Source: DASYTH01 sp035762905
GTDB lineage: Bacteria; Actinomycetota; Actinomycetes; Mycobacteriales; Pseudonocardiaceae
Length of the DNA: 64,000 nt
Assembly: GCF_035762905.1 (NCBI RefSeq)
Contig: NZ_DASUCC010000061.1
Coordinates: forward strand, 1-64,000
Direction of reading: 5' to 3'
Part shown: one piece after another, positions 47,197 through 55,672 of the stretch
How the letters are laid out: each line of letters starts with the position of its first letter
Numbering within the stretch: position 1 is the first letter of the stretch
Notes under the pieces: generated by a model
What the model saw: only the letters and a program-made list of their open reading frames with translations
Database searches by the model: none
What the model was told of the DNA's origin: nothing
Made by a program: the position numbers and the translations under genes

Positions 47197-49470
47197 ATGA
47201 AGGACGCCGAACACATCGGGCGGCGGCGGTTCCTCGGGTACGTGGTCGCCGCGCCGACCCTGGTGACCGCCGCCGAGCTCGGCCTCGCGCAGGCGGCCGA
47301 CGCCCGGCAGCCGCAGGACATCACGGACATCGTGGACCTCAACGACCTGATGACCGTGGCCGCGCTGCCGACCTCGGGCCTGATCTCGGTCGAGGTCAAC
47401 CGGGACGGCACCGTGTCGTTCGCGTTGCCACGGGCCGAGGTGGGGCAGGGCATCACCACCTCGACGGCCATGCTGATCGCCGAAGAACTCGCCGTGCCGG
47501 TGGACCGGGTGCGGGTCACCCTGGCCGACGCCCGCCCGGAGCTGTTGTTCAACCAGCTCACCGGTGGGTCGAACACGACGATCGCGACGTACATCCCGAT
47601 CCGGGTGGCCGCCGCGATCGCCCGGCGGCGGCTGCTGGACGCCGCCGCCACCGTGCTCGGCTCGCCGGTCGCCGACCTGACCCTCGTGGCCGGCGTGGTC
47701 ACCGACCGCGCCGGCCTCGGTGTCCACATCGGAGCGCTCGCCGGGAAGGCGGCGAGCACGCGCACCGAACGGGTGCCGGTGACGCTGACGCCCCGGGAGA
47801 ACTTCACCGTCATCGGCCGGCCGCACAACCGGATCGACGCGCTGGCCGCGGTCACCGGTGCCAAGAAGTTCGCGATGGACCTCGACATCCCGGGCGCGAA
47901 ACCGACGATGGTGTGCCGCCCGCCCACCATCAACGGCAAGGTCGGCTCGGTGGCCAACCTCGCCGAGGTGCGCGCCATGCCGGGCGTCACCGATGTCGTG
48001 GTGATCTCCACCGGGGTGGCGGTGCGCGCGGAGACGTTCGGCCAGTGCATCGACGGCGTGCGCGCGCTGCGGGTCTCCTGGCGGCCGGGCACCGCGGAAG
48101 GCAAGTCCGACGAATCCGTGCTTCGGGAGCTCGAGCGCGCGGAGCTGCCGCTCGGGCTCCCGTCACCAGCACCGAGCGTGGAAGCCAGGTTCACCTTCTA
48201 CTTCCGCGGCAACAGCGCGCTGGAACCCAACTGCGCGATCGCCGACGTGCGGGCCGACCGCGCGGAGATCTGGTCGGCGCTGAAGTCCCCGATCGTCGCC
48301 AAACAGTCCATCGCCGCGCGGCTCGGGCTGCCGCCCGACCGGGTCACCGTGCACGTCACCGAAGGCGGTGGTTCCTTCGGCCGCAAGCTGTTCTTCGACG
48401 CCGCACTGGAAGCCGCCGAGGTGTCCAAAAAGGTCGGTAAGCCGGTCAAGCTGATGTGGCACCGCGCCGACGACTCCCGCCAGGGCCGCACCCACCCGAT
48501 GGCCATCTCCCGGGTGCGCGCCGCCTACCTCGGCGGCACCGTGCTGTCCTACCACCAGCGGCACACCAGCGTCGCCACCGACCTCGGCCACGGCCTCGGC
48601 GAGGTCATCACCGCCATGGCCGCCCGGCTTCCGGTGGGCGACATCGGATTCTCCGAGACGTTCTTCCAGCTCAGCCAGACGATGTCGTACAACTTCGGGC
48701 TCACCAGCCGGCTGCTTGCCGAAAGCGACAAGGGTTTCAACACCGGCAGCATGCGCAACGTCTACTCGCCGGACGTCACCTGTGCCCGCGAGCTGATCGT
48801 CGATCAGCTAGCCGTTCGGATGGGCAGCGACCCCTACCGGTTCCGGCACCACTTCCTGCGCGACGACCGCTCCCGGGCCGTCATCGACACGGTCGCGCGG
48901 GCCGGCGGCTGGGGCCGGGCGATGCCGGTCGGCACCGCGCAGGGCATCGCCTTCCACGCCGAGTACAAGGCGGTCAGCGCCGCACTGGTCGAGATCGACT
49001 GCCGGCCGCAGACCGTCGACCGGCCCATCCGCGACGGCGTGACCGGCCCCCGCGTCACCAAGGTCGTCTTCGGCGTGGACGTCGGCCTGGTCGTCAACCC
49101 GCGCGGCCTCGAGGCGCAGCTGATGGGCTGCATCTGCGACGGCATCGCGCTGGCCCTGACCTCCAGCCTGCACCTGCGCGCCGGGCACTTCCTGGAAGCC
49201 AGCTGGGACAACTACTTCTACACCCGGCAGTGGAACATCCCGCTGGACCTCCAGATCATCCTGATGCCCAGCACGTCCGAGAACCCCGGCGGTGCCGGGG
49301 AACTGGGCGTCGCCGCGTCGATGGCCGCCGTCGCCTGCGCCTACGGCCGGGCGACCGGGACGATGCCCACCAGGTTCCCGATCAACCACGGCACGCTGTC
49401 CTTCGAACCCAAGCCGACCGTCCCACCCGTTCCCCAGTCTCCGACCGACGGCCGCGCCAACGCCGACTGA
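47197..49470 (+). CDS. oxiB: Molybdopterin-binding aldehyde oxidoreductase subunit (OxiB-like)
   Basis: 757 aa. A Tat-type N-terminus (GRRRFLGYVVAAPTLVTAA) precedes a xanthine-dehydrogenase-family large subunit of the isoquinoline 1-oxidoreductase beta type: the ALPRAEVGQGITTSTAMLIA and GGSNTT motifs near the start, GGGSFGRKLF (about 391) and GAGELGVAASMAAVACAY near the end. In Streptomyces K30, OxiA/OxiB form a molybdenum hydroxylase that oxidises aldehydes released by Lcp. The small 2Fe-2S subunit follows 14 nt downstream and lacks a signal, so it could be exported with this subunit. Confidence 0.88.
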   Translation: MKDAEHIGRRRFLGYVVAAPTLVTAAELGLAQAADARQPQDITDIVDLNDLMTVAALPTSGLISVEVNRDGTVSFALPRAEVGQGITTSTAMLIAEELAVPVDRVRVTLADARPELLFNQLTGGSNTTIATYIPIRVAAAIARRRLLDAAATVLGSPVADLTLVAGVVTDRAGLGVHIGALAGKAASTRTERVPVTLTPRENFTVIGRPHNRIDALAAVTGAKKFAMDLDIPGAKPTMVCRPPTINGKVGSVANLAEVRAMPGVTDVVVISTGVAVRAETFGQCIDGVRALRVSWRPGTAEGKSDESVLRELERAELPLGLPSPAPSVEARFTFYFRGNSALEPNCAIADVRADRAEIWSALKSPIVAKQSIAARLGLPPDRVTVHVTEGGGSFGRKLFFDAALEAAEVSKKVGKPVKLMWHRADDSRQGRTHPMAISRVRAAYLGGTVLSYHQRHTSVATDLGHGLGEVITAMAARLPVGDIGFSETFFQLSQTMSYNFGLTSRLLAESDKGFNTGSMRNVYSPDVTCARELIVDQLAVRMGSDPYRFRHHFLRDDRSRAVIDTVARAGGWGRAMPVGTAQGIAFHAEYKAVSAALVEIDCRPQTVDRPIRDGVTGPRVTKVVFGVDVGLVVNPRGLEAQLMGCICDGIALALTSSLHLRAGHFLEASWDNYFYTRQWNIPLDLQIILMPSTSENPGGAGELGVAASMAAVACAYGRATGTMPTRFPINHGTLSFEPKPTVPPVPQSPTDGRANAD

Positions 49471-49484
49471 GCAAGGAGATCTCC

Positions 49485-49961
49485 GTGCCCGAACACACTT
49501 TCCGGGTCAACGGTGAGCAGGTCACCGTCACCGTCGCCGACGACGTCCGGCTGCTGTGGGTGCTGCGCGACATCCTCGGCATCACCGGACCCAAGTACGG
49601 CTGTGGCATCAGCGTCTGCAAGGCGTGCACCAGCCACCTCAACGGCGATGCGGTCAGCCCCTGCGCGATCCCGGTCGGCGATCTCCGGCCGGACGACGAG
49701 GTCACCACCATCGAAGGACTTCCGGCCACGGTCGGTGCGAACCTGCATCCCATGCAGCAGGCCTGGCTCGACCACGACGTGGCCCAGTGCGGCTACTGCC
49801 AACCCGGCCAGATCATGGCCGCCGTGGCACTCGTCCGCAGGGTCGCCGCCGAAGGCCGGGAGATCACCGACGCCGACCTCGACGGTCTGCGCAACATCTG
49901 CCGGTGCGGCACCTACTTCCGCATCCGGGAAGCCATCAGGGCGGGGGCCAGGAACATGTGA
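49485..49961 (+). CDS. oxiA: 2Fe-2S subunit of the molybdenum hydroxylase (OxiA-like)
   Basis: 158 aa from GTG 49485 (AAGGAGA upstream). It has both [2Fe-2S] clusters of the xanthine-oxidase small subunit: the plant-type CGISVCKAC (followed by SPCAIPVG), and the C-terminal QCGYCQPGQIM and CRCGTYFRIREA. It pairs with the preceding molybdopterin subunit. The lcp-oxiB-oxiA order differs from the oxiB-oxiA-lcp order I recall for Streptomyces K30, but the set is the same. Confidence 0.9.
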   Translation: MPEHTFRVNGEQVTVTVADDVRLLWVLRDILGITGPKYGCGISVCKACTSHLNGDAVSPCAIPVGDLRPDDEVTTIEGLPATVGANLHPMQQAWLDHDVAQCGYCQPGQIMAAVALVRRVAAEGREITDADLDGLRNICRCGTYFRIREAIRAGARNM

Positions 49962-49968
49962 GCAGCGG

Positions 49969-50637
49969 TCAGTCACCCGGTTCCAGCATGGGCACCAGGA
50001 ACCGCCGCGCCATGGCGGCCAGTTGCTCGTCATCGTCGATGTCCACGACGTGGCTGGGGATCACCAGAAACGAGGCGGAGATCCGGACCATCATCTCGGC
50101 CGCCAGATCGGTGTCGAGGTCCGCGGACACGTTGCCCGCGTGCTGCTCCCGGCGGAGCTGGCCGGCGACGAACTGCCGCACGGTGGCCAGGGTCCGCCCG
50201 TCATCGCTGATCATGGCGGCCACCAGCGGGTCCGGCTCGATGTCGATCAGCCCGCCGATCAGCGGGTTGTTCCGGATGGCGCGCAGCGAGCTGACGAACC
50301 CCAGCACCAGGCGGTCGGCGACGGTCTCGGCCCGTTCGATGTCGATCAGGAACTGGTCGAAGTACCGGCGGAACTCGCGCCGCACCACGTGCTCGACGAG
50401 AACGTCCTTGTTGGTGAACCGACGGTAGACGGTGATCCGGGACACCCCCGCCCGGCGCGCCACATCCTCCACAGTGGACCGCTGGATGCCCATCCGGCAG
50501 AACTGTGCGTACGCCGCGTCGAGAATCCGCGCCCTGGTCTCGTCGGCGTCGTCGACCCCTTCGATGGCGTCCGTGTACGCCCGTTGCAGCACCGACTCCG
50601 CGCCGGGAGCCATGAGAGCCGACAACGCGGGATCCAT
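49969..50637 (-). CDS. TetR-family repressor of the lcp genes
   Basis: 222 aa from ATG 50637 with GGAGGTG just upstream. The N-terminal helix-turn-helix is typical (RILDAAYAQFCRMGIQRSTV, DVARRAGVSRITVYRRFTNK). It lies between oxiA and lcp2, divergent from lcp2, and the shared 25-nt element occurs in this divergent promoter and before lcp1. TetR-type LcpR repressors control lcp in other rubber-degrading actinomycetes, so it probably represses both lcp units and itself; the ligand is unknown. Confidence 0.85.
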   Translation of the reverse strand: MDPALSALMAPGAESVLQRAYTDAIEGVDDADETRARILDAAYAQFCRMGIQRSTVEDVARRAGVSRITVYRRFTNKDVLVEHVVRREFRRYFDQFLIDIERAETVADRLVLGFVSSLRAIRNNPLIGGLIDIEPDPLVAAMISDDGRTLATVRQFVAGQLRREQHAGNVSADLDTDLAAEMMVRISASFLVIPSHVVDIDDDEQLAAMARRFLVPMLEPGD

Positions 50638-50689
50638 GATCACCTCCGGTTACCGCCTTGACCGTGCGCACCACCGTCGCCCATGATGA

Positions 50690-50714
50690 GATGATACACA
50701 GATCCGTGATCTGT
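50690..50714. promoter_or_regulatory. Operator-like element between tetR and lcp2
   Basis: Shares GATGATACACAG-3 nt-CGTG-T-TGT with the lcp1 upstream element and contains the perfect palindrome ACAGATC-CGT-GATCTGT (50698-50714). Position 51 nt before lcp2 and 53 nt before the divergent tetR start suits repression of both. Confidence 0.72.
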
Positions 50715-50764
50715 TTCCCTGTATCAGGTGCGCTTGGCTTTACTCAGAGTAGAGGAGCGAGGGC

Positions 50765-51985
50765 ATGGACAATCTCAGCAGGCGCAACGTGTTGAAGGTG
50801 GGTGGGGCCCTCGGCGCGCTCGGTGCGCTGAGCGTCGCGACGCCCGCGCAGGCGGTGCCGTGGACCTGGTCGGCCAAGGGCTCGGTGGCCGGCGCGGGCA
50901 CCGAGACCGACCCGAGGTGGGTGTGGGACCCGGAGGCCGACCCGGTGGTCGCCGGGGTGCTCGAGCGGGGCGAGGTGGCCAGGGTCAACGCGGCGCTGCG
51001 GACCTGGACCAGGAACAACCAGCCGCTGCCGGCGGACCTGCCGGCCGACCTGCGGGACTTCATGGAGCATGCGCGGCAGCTGCCGGCCTGGGCCGACCAC
51101 GGCAAGCTGGCCACCGCGTTCGAGTTCAACCAGCGGCGCGGCCTGTACCTCGGCCTGCTGTACGGGCTGGCCAGCGGGATGATGAGCACGGTCATCCCCA
51201 AGGAGGCGCGCGCGGTCTACTACTCCCAGGGCGGCGCGGACATGCGGGACCGCATCTCCAAGACCGCCAAGCTCGGCTACGACATCGGCACCCGCAACGC
51301 CTACGCGCCCGACGGCGAGATGATCGTGACCTGCGTCAAGACCCGGCTGGTGCACGCCGCGGTGCGGCACCTGTTGCCGCAGTCGCCGCACTGGGACGCG
51401 GCCGCCGACGAGCAGATCCCGATCAGCCAGGCCGACATGATGGTCACCTGGCACAGCCTGCCCACGACCGTCATGCAGAAGCTGGTCGCCTGGCGGGTGC
51501 CGATTCCCGCCGACCAGTCCCAGGCGTTCCTGCACTCGTGGCAGCTCGGCGCGCACATGCTCGGCATCCAGGACGAGTACATCCCCGCGTCGTGGGCCGA
51601 GGCCAACTCCCAGGCGGCACAGGTGCTGACCCCGATCCTGGCGCCCACCCCGCAGGGCATCAACCTCGCCGACATCCTGCTCAACCTCGGCCGCTCGGTC
51701 GACGGCGGCATCCTCAGCAAGCCCATCCTCGGCGCGTTCACCCGCTTCATGCTCGGCGACCAGATCGCCGGCTGGCTGCGGATCCCGCGGGAGCCGGTCT
51801 GGGACCCGCTGCTGCGGACCGCCTGGGGCCCGTTCATCGCGGTGCGCGAAGGGCTGCTGCCGTTCCCGCTGGCGCCGGAGGCCTACTGGCTGTTCGACGA
51901 GTTCCTGCGCAGGGCCGCCCTGCTCTTCCTGTCCGAGGCCCGGCCGATCCGCATCGAGATCCCGGACACCAACCGCCCGTCCTGA
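50765..51985 (+). CDS. lcp: Latex clearing protein (rubber oxygenase), copy 2
   Basis: 406 aa with the Tat signal SRRNVLKVGG...PAQA, closely related to the first copy along its length. The Lcp catalytic set is complete: Glu147, Arg163, Lys166, Thr167 and His197. Compared with copy 1 it has a short insertion before PISQADMMVTWHSLP. Several rubber degraders carry more than one Lcp, often with different induction. The divergent TetR gene and the shared operator suggest joint control with the first copy. The gene ends at a strong hairpin. Confidence 0.92.
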   Translation: MDNLSRRNVLKVGGALGALGALSVATPAQAVPWTWSAKGSVAGAGTETDPRWVWDPEADPVVAGVLERGEVARVNAALRTWTRNNQPLPADLPADLRDFMEHARQLPAWADHGKLATAFEFNQRRGLYLGLLYGLASGMMSTVIPKEARAVYYSQGGADMRDRISKTAKLGYDIGTRNAYAPDGEMIVTCVKTRLVHAAVRHLLPQSPHWDAAADEQIPISQADMMVTWHSLPTTVMQKLVAWRVPIPADQSQAFLHSWQLGAHMLGIQDEYIPASWAEANSQAAQVLTPILAPTPQGINLADILLNLGRSVDGGILSKPILGAFTRFMLGDQIAGWLRIPREPVWDPLLRTAWGPFIAVREGLLPFPLAPEAYWLFDEFLRRAALLFLSEARPIRIEIPDTNRPS

Positions 51986-51996
51986 CCGCGCCGGGT

Positions 51997-52038
51997 CCGG
52001 TGACCCGCCGATGCGCGAAAACGCCGGCGGGTCACCGG
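51997..52038. terminator. Terminator after lcp2
   Basis: CCGGTGACCCGCCG / CGGCGGGTCACCGG, a perfect 14-bp stem with a 14-nt loop, starts 12 nt after the stop codon. Confidence 0.8.
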
Positions 52039-52159
52039 TGCCGGCCGCCCGCACACCGCCACATCAGGGACCGGTGACCCGGGCGGTCCGTGCTCTTGGT
52101 CCCTGGGTGCCGCGCGGAACGTGGAGCAGTCTGGGAGGCGGCACGGAAGGGGTGACGGG

Positions 52160-53173
52160 ATGCGCGGCACGGAACCGGATCGGCAGACTCTGCGGGGTGC
52201 GATCGCCTTGGCGACCCGGGCTCCTTCGGTGCACAACACCCAACCGTGGCGGTGGGTGATCGGGGCGGGGTCGGTGCAGCTGTATGCCGACTGGGGCCGG
52301 CAGGTACCGGCCACCGACCCGGACGGGCGGGATCTGCTGGTCAGTTGCGGGGCGGCGCTGCACCACCTGCGGATCGCGCTGGCCGCCCTCGGCTGGGCCA
52401 GCGAGGTGCACCGCCTTCCGAACCCGGCCGAGCCGGCCCACCTGGCCGCGATCGAGACGCGCCCGCACGAGCCGACCGCCCGCGACGTCGCCCTGGCCGC
52501 CGCGATCGCCCGGCGCCGCACCGACCGACGGCGGTTCTCCTCCTGGCCGGTGCCGGCCGAGTTGCTCGACGTGCTCGGCGTGCACGTCGCTTACGAGGGG
52601 GCCTTCGCCGTCCCGGTCCGCGACCCGGTGGCCCGGTTCCAGCTCTCCGGTGCCATCGCCCAGGCCGCCGTCGTGCAGGAGGCCAACCCCGACTACACCG
52701 TCGAGTTGGCGATCTGGAGCGGCCGGGGCCGGAGTGCCCGCGACGGTGTCCTGGCCGCCAGCACGCTCGGCTCGGGGCGGGCGGGCCCCGGTGCGCCGCC
52801 GATGCGGGCGTTCCGGCACGGCACCCTGGTCGAGCCCGAGGGCAAGCGCTACGACGAGCAGGCCGCGTTGGTCGTGATCGCCACCTCGGGGGACGGCCAG
52901 CTGTGCCGGCTGCGTGCCGGTGAGGCCACCAGCGCCGCGCTGCTGGCCGCCACCGACCTCGGGTTGGCCACCTGCCCACTGTCCCAACCGCTTGAGGTCG
53001 GCGACACCCGGCGCATGATCCGCGACGACATCCTGGACGCGACCGCCGTGCCGCAGCTGCTGATTCGGGTGGGCTGGGCGCCGGCATCGGCCGGCCCGCT
53101 CCCCGAAAGCCCGCGCCGCGACCCCGACGAGGTGATCGGCGCAACCCCCACAGGTGGCGACCTACCGGCATGA
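52160..53173 (+). CDS. Acg-like FMN-binding nitroreductase-family protein
   Basis: 337 aa from ATG 52160 (AAGGGG upstream); GTG 52121 would be longer but lacks a site. RAPSVHNTQPWRW near the start and LGLATCPLSQPLE near the end are typical of the Acg (Rv2032) group of nitroreductase-like proteins, which belong to the DosR dormancy regulon in mycobacteria and may bind flavin without known substrate. A second Acg-like gene, a CBS-BON protein and a DevS-like kinase follow on the same strand. Degenerate GGGACC half-boxes lie at 52067-52080 and 52090-52103. Confidence 0.82.
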   Translation: MRGTEPDRQTLRGAIALATRAPSVHNTQPWRWVIGAGSVQLYADWGRQVPATDPDGRDLLVSCGAALHHLRIALAALGWASEVHRLPNPAEPAHLAAIETRPHEPTARDVALAAAIARRRTDRRRFSSWPVPAELLDVLGVHVAYEGAFAVPVRDPVARFQLSGAIAQAAVVQEANPDYTVELAIWSGRGRSARDGVLAASTLGSGRAGPGAPPMRAFRHGTLVEPEGKRYDEQAALVVIATSGDGQLCRLRAGEATSAALLAATDLGLATCPLSQPLEVGDTRRMIRDDILDATAVPQLLIRVGWAPASAGPLPESPRRDPDEVIGATPTGGDLPA

Positions 53174-53188
53174 GCCAAGGTGGCGCCC

Positions 53189-53779
53189 ATGAGTGATCGT
53201 GACTGTCCATGGGAACCGCCGCCGGCCGGTACCGAGGTCGAGCAGCTCGTCGGGGCGCTCGAGCGGCTACGGATGACGTTGCGCTGGAAGGCCGACGACC
53301 TCGACGCGGCCGGGCTGCGGACCCGGATCGGGGCTTCGTCGCTGACGCTTGGCGGGCTGCTCAAGCATCTGGCCGTTGTCGAGGACCACATCTTCACCAC
53401 CAAGCTGCGCGGGGAGCCGCTCGGTGCGCCGTGGGACATCTCCGCCTGGGACGACGAGGACTGGCCGTTCACCTCGGCGGCCCAGGACACCCCGGAAGAG
53501 CTGTACGACCTGTGGGACGACGCCGTTCAACGCTCCCGCGCCAGGCTGGCCGCGGCCCTGGCCGACGGCGGGCTCGACCAACCCGCCCGGGTCTCCTGGC
53601 CGGACGGCCGGCAGGCCAGCCTGCGCCGGCTGGTCTGCGACCTGATCGAGGAGTACGGCCGGCACACCGGGCATGCCGACCTGCTCCGCGAGGCGGTGGA
53701 CGGGGTGACCGGCGAGGACCCGCCGCCCGGCTGGCGACCACGCGGCGGGTCCGAACCGCTCCGCCTGTTCGTGCGGTGA
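53189..53779 (+). CDS. DinB/DUF664-family protein (mycothiol-dependent type)
   Basis: 196 aa from ATG 53189 (AAGGTGG upstream). LRWKADDLDAAGLRTRIGAS, LGGLLKHLAVVEDHIF and DLIEEYGRHTGHADLLREAVDG match the DUF664 branch of the DinB superfamily, four-helix proteins with a metal triad. Some members are mycothiol-dependent transferases in actinobacteria. His residues in LLKHLAVVEDH and GRHTGHAD would form the metal site. It lies 15 nt after the Acg-like gene and is probably co-transcribed. Confidence 0.82.
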   Translation: MSDRDCPWEPPPAGTEVEQLVGALERLRMTLRWKADDLDAAGLRTRIGASSLTLGGLLKHLAVVEDHIFTTKLRGEPLGAPWDISAWDDEDWPFTSAAQDTPEELYDLWDDAVQRSRARLAAALADGGLDQPARVSWPDGRQASLRRLVCDLIEEYGRHTGHADLLREAVDGVTGEDPPPGWRPRGGSEPLRLFVR

Positions 53780-53810
53780 GGCACCCGCGACCGGCCCGAG
53801 TCACCAGCGC

Positions 53811-53838
53811 CGAAGGTCCCGCCCGGCCGGGACCTTCG
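53811..53838. terminator. Hairpin after the DUF664 gene
   Basis: CGAAGGTCCC / GGGACCTTCG, a perfect 10-bp stem with an 8-nt loop. Its right arm is also part of a DosR-box-like sequence, so it may be a regulatory inverted site and not only a terminator. Confidence 0.55.
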
Positions 53839-53842
53839 GCCC
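53829..53842. promoter_or_regulatory. DosR/DevR-box-like site 1
   Basis: GGGACCTTCGGCCC matches the GGGAC-Y-TT...G-CCC core of DevR/DosR boxes. It lies about 150 nt upstream of the second Acg-like gene and 40 bp (about four helical turns) from the second box. Confidence 0.55.
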
Positions 53843-53868
53843 GGTCCCGGTCTTGGGCCCGCCCGCAC

Positions 53869-53882
53869 GGGACTTCGGTCCC
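53869..53882. promoter_or_regulatory. DosR/DevR-box-like site 2
   Basis: GGGACTTCGGTCCC is a palindrome close to the DevR/DosR consensus. Together with site 1 it gives the paired-box arrangement seen at DosR-controlled promoters such as acg in mycobacteria. Confidence 0.6.
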
Positions 53883-53989
53883 GCCCGGCGAGAGCCCTGC
53901 GACACTGCCCGGCCCGGTCCCGGTCCGGGCACCATCAAGACAGCGGGATCGAGCAGGTCCGATGGACTGATCGGACGGAGGCACCGGCG

Positions 53990-54973
53990 ATGACCACACC
54001 ACCCAGCACCGTGCGGGAGTGGACCCACGGCGATGTGGCGACGGTGGCGTTCGCGGTCAAACGGGCGCCATCGGTGCACAACACCCAGCCGTGGGTGCTG
54101 GAGTTCGGCGCCGGCGTCGTGTCGTTGTTCGAGCGCGGTGAGCTGTCGCTGCCGTGGCAGGACGCGACCGGCCGGGACCGGTTGATCTCCTGTGGTGCCG
54201 CGCTGACCAACCTGCTGCTCGCGGTGCGGGTGCTCGGCTGGGACGCGCATCCCGTGTTGTTCCCGGACCGGGACCGGCCGGACGAGGTGGCCCGGGTGGC
54301 ACTCACCGCGGCGCGCGCTCCGTCCGATCTGGACAGTGCGCTGCACGCGGCGATCCCGACCCGGCGCAGCCATCGGATGCCCTTCCAGGACCCGGTCCCT
54401 GACCGGCTGCGCCCTGAGCTGATCGCCGCAGGGGGAACCGACGGAGTAGCGGTACACCCGATCCACGGGCCGGCGGAGAACGCCGCGCTGGCCACCCTGC
54501 TCGAGCACGCCGGACGGGTGCTTCGTCAGGACCGGGACTACCAGCGGGAACTGCTGGTGTGGACGAACGTGCACAGCGGCTACCAGGCCGGTGGCGGTCT
54601 GCCCCGGCCTCGGCTGACCTTCGACACGCTGCCCTGGGCCGGGCTGGTGCGCTCCAGCACTGGCGTGCCCCATGCGAGCGTGCTGGCCGACCGGCTGAGC
54701 CGGGAGTTCCTGCTGCTGCTGCACACCCCCGACGACGGCCCGGCCGACCACGTGCGCGCCGGCCAGGCCGCGCAACGGATCTGGCTGGCCGCAACGGATG
54801 CCGGCCTTGCCGGGTCGATCCTGACCCAACCCCTGCAGGTCCCGGAGACCCGGGCCGGCGTGATCGAACAACTCGAGCTGCCCGGCTTCCCGCAGGCCCT
54901 GCTGCGGTTCGGCTTCCCGTCCCGGCCGGGGCCGCCCAGCCCCCGGCTGCCGATCTCCCAGCTGATCCGATGA
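53990..54973 (+). CDS. Second Acg-like nitroreductase-family protein
   Basis: 327 aa. It shares KRAPSVHNTQPW and the overall layout with the first Acg-like gene but is clearly diverged. AGSILTQPLQVPETR near the C-terminus is also typical. Two DosR-box-like sites lie upstream, and a CBS-BON gene follows 29 nt downstream. Role: probably a redox or dormancy-associated flavoprotein; no substrate is known. Confidence 0.82.
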   Translation: MTTPPSTVREWTHGDVATVAFAVKRAPSVHNTQPWVLEFGAGVVSLFERGELSLPWQDATGRDRLISCGAALTNLLLAVRVLGWDAHPVLFPDRDRPDEVARVALTAARAPSDLDSALHAAIPTRRSHRMPFQDPVPDRLRPELIAAGGTDGVAVHPIHGPAENAALATLLEHAGRVLRQDRDYQRELLVWTNVHSGYQAGGGLPRPRLTFDTLPWAGLVRSSTGVPHASVLADRLSREFLLLLHTPDDGPADHVRAGQAAQRIWLAATDAGLAGSILTQPLQVPETRAGVIEQLELPGFPQALLRFGFPSRPGPPSPRLPISQLIR

Positions 54974-55002
54974 CCCAGGAGCACCGACCCGGAGGAGGAA
55001 CC

Positions 55003-55608
55003 GTGACGAAGGCGCGGGATCTGATGAGCCGTCCGGTGATCAGCGTCGGTCCGGACGACACCGTGCGCGAGGCGGTCACCCGGCTGACCGGCAAGGGTTT
55101 CGCCGCCCTGCCGGTGGTCGACGAGGGTGGGCGGGTGGTCGGCATCTTCAGCGAGTCCGACGCCGTGCGGGCCACGCTGCGGGCCGGGGACGGCGGCGAC
55201 CATCGCGACGACCCGGTGTCGACCGCGATGACCAGTCCGGTGGAGGTGGTCAGCCCGGGCACCGACATGGTGACGGTGGCCGAGCGGATGCTGGCCGGGC
55301 GGCTGCGCTGCCTGCCGGTGGTGGAGGAGGGGTTGCTGGTCGGCGTGGTCGCCCGCCGGGACCTGCTGCGCACCCTGCTGCGCGACGACGACGTGGTCGC
55401 CGCGGACGTGCGGGCCCTACTCGACGACTACGCCGGCAGCCGCAGGCGGTGGCGGGTCGAGGTGACCGGCGGCGCGGTGGTCATCGGCGGGGAGTTCGCC
55501 GACCGGGCCGAGCGGGCGGTGGTGACCGCGCTGGCCCACACCGCCGCCGGTGTCAACGCCGTCGAGCTGCGTCCGGTGACCGGCTTAGCACTGCGCTGGG
55601 ACGACTGA
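55003..55608 (+). CDS. CBS-domain pair with C-terminal BON-like domain
   Basis: 201 aa from GTG 55003 with a strong GGAGGAGGAA. Two CBS motifs follow one another (DLMSRPVISVGPDDTVREAV...GIFSESD about 5-53; AMTSPVEVVSPGTDMVTVAE...GVVARRD about 69-121). A BON-like domain (RWRVEVTGGAVVIGGEFADR) closes the protein. CBS pairs bind adenine nucleotides; such CBS-BON proteins occur in DosR-type regulons. A TTA codon lies near the end (55585-55587). Confidence 0.88.
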   Translation: MTKARDLMSRPVISVGPDDTVREAVTRLTGKGFAALPVVDEGGRVVGIFSESDAVRATLRAGDGGDHRDDPVSTAMTSPVEVVSPGTDMVTVAERMLAGRLRCLPVVEEGLLVGVVARRDLLRTLLRDDDVVAADVRALLDDYAGSRRRWRVEVTGGAVVIGGEFADRAERAVVTALAHTAAGVNAVELRPVTGLALRWDD

Positions 55609-55672
55609 CCAGGACATCCTTTGCCCGGGTAAGGCCACATGCCACAGTGAACCCGGCGAAAGGCGGGAAGGC

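Noticed and set aside
53811..53838. Simple terminator only
   Set aside because: The hairpin arms coincide with a GGGACCTTCGG element that matches DosR-type boxes, so I also list it as a regulatory site and do not treat the terminator role as certain.
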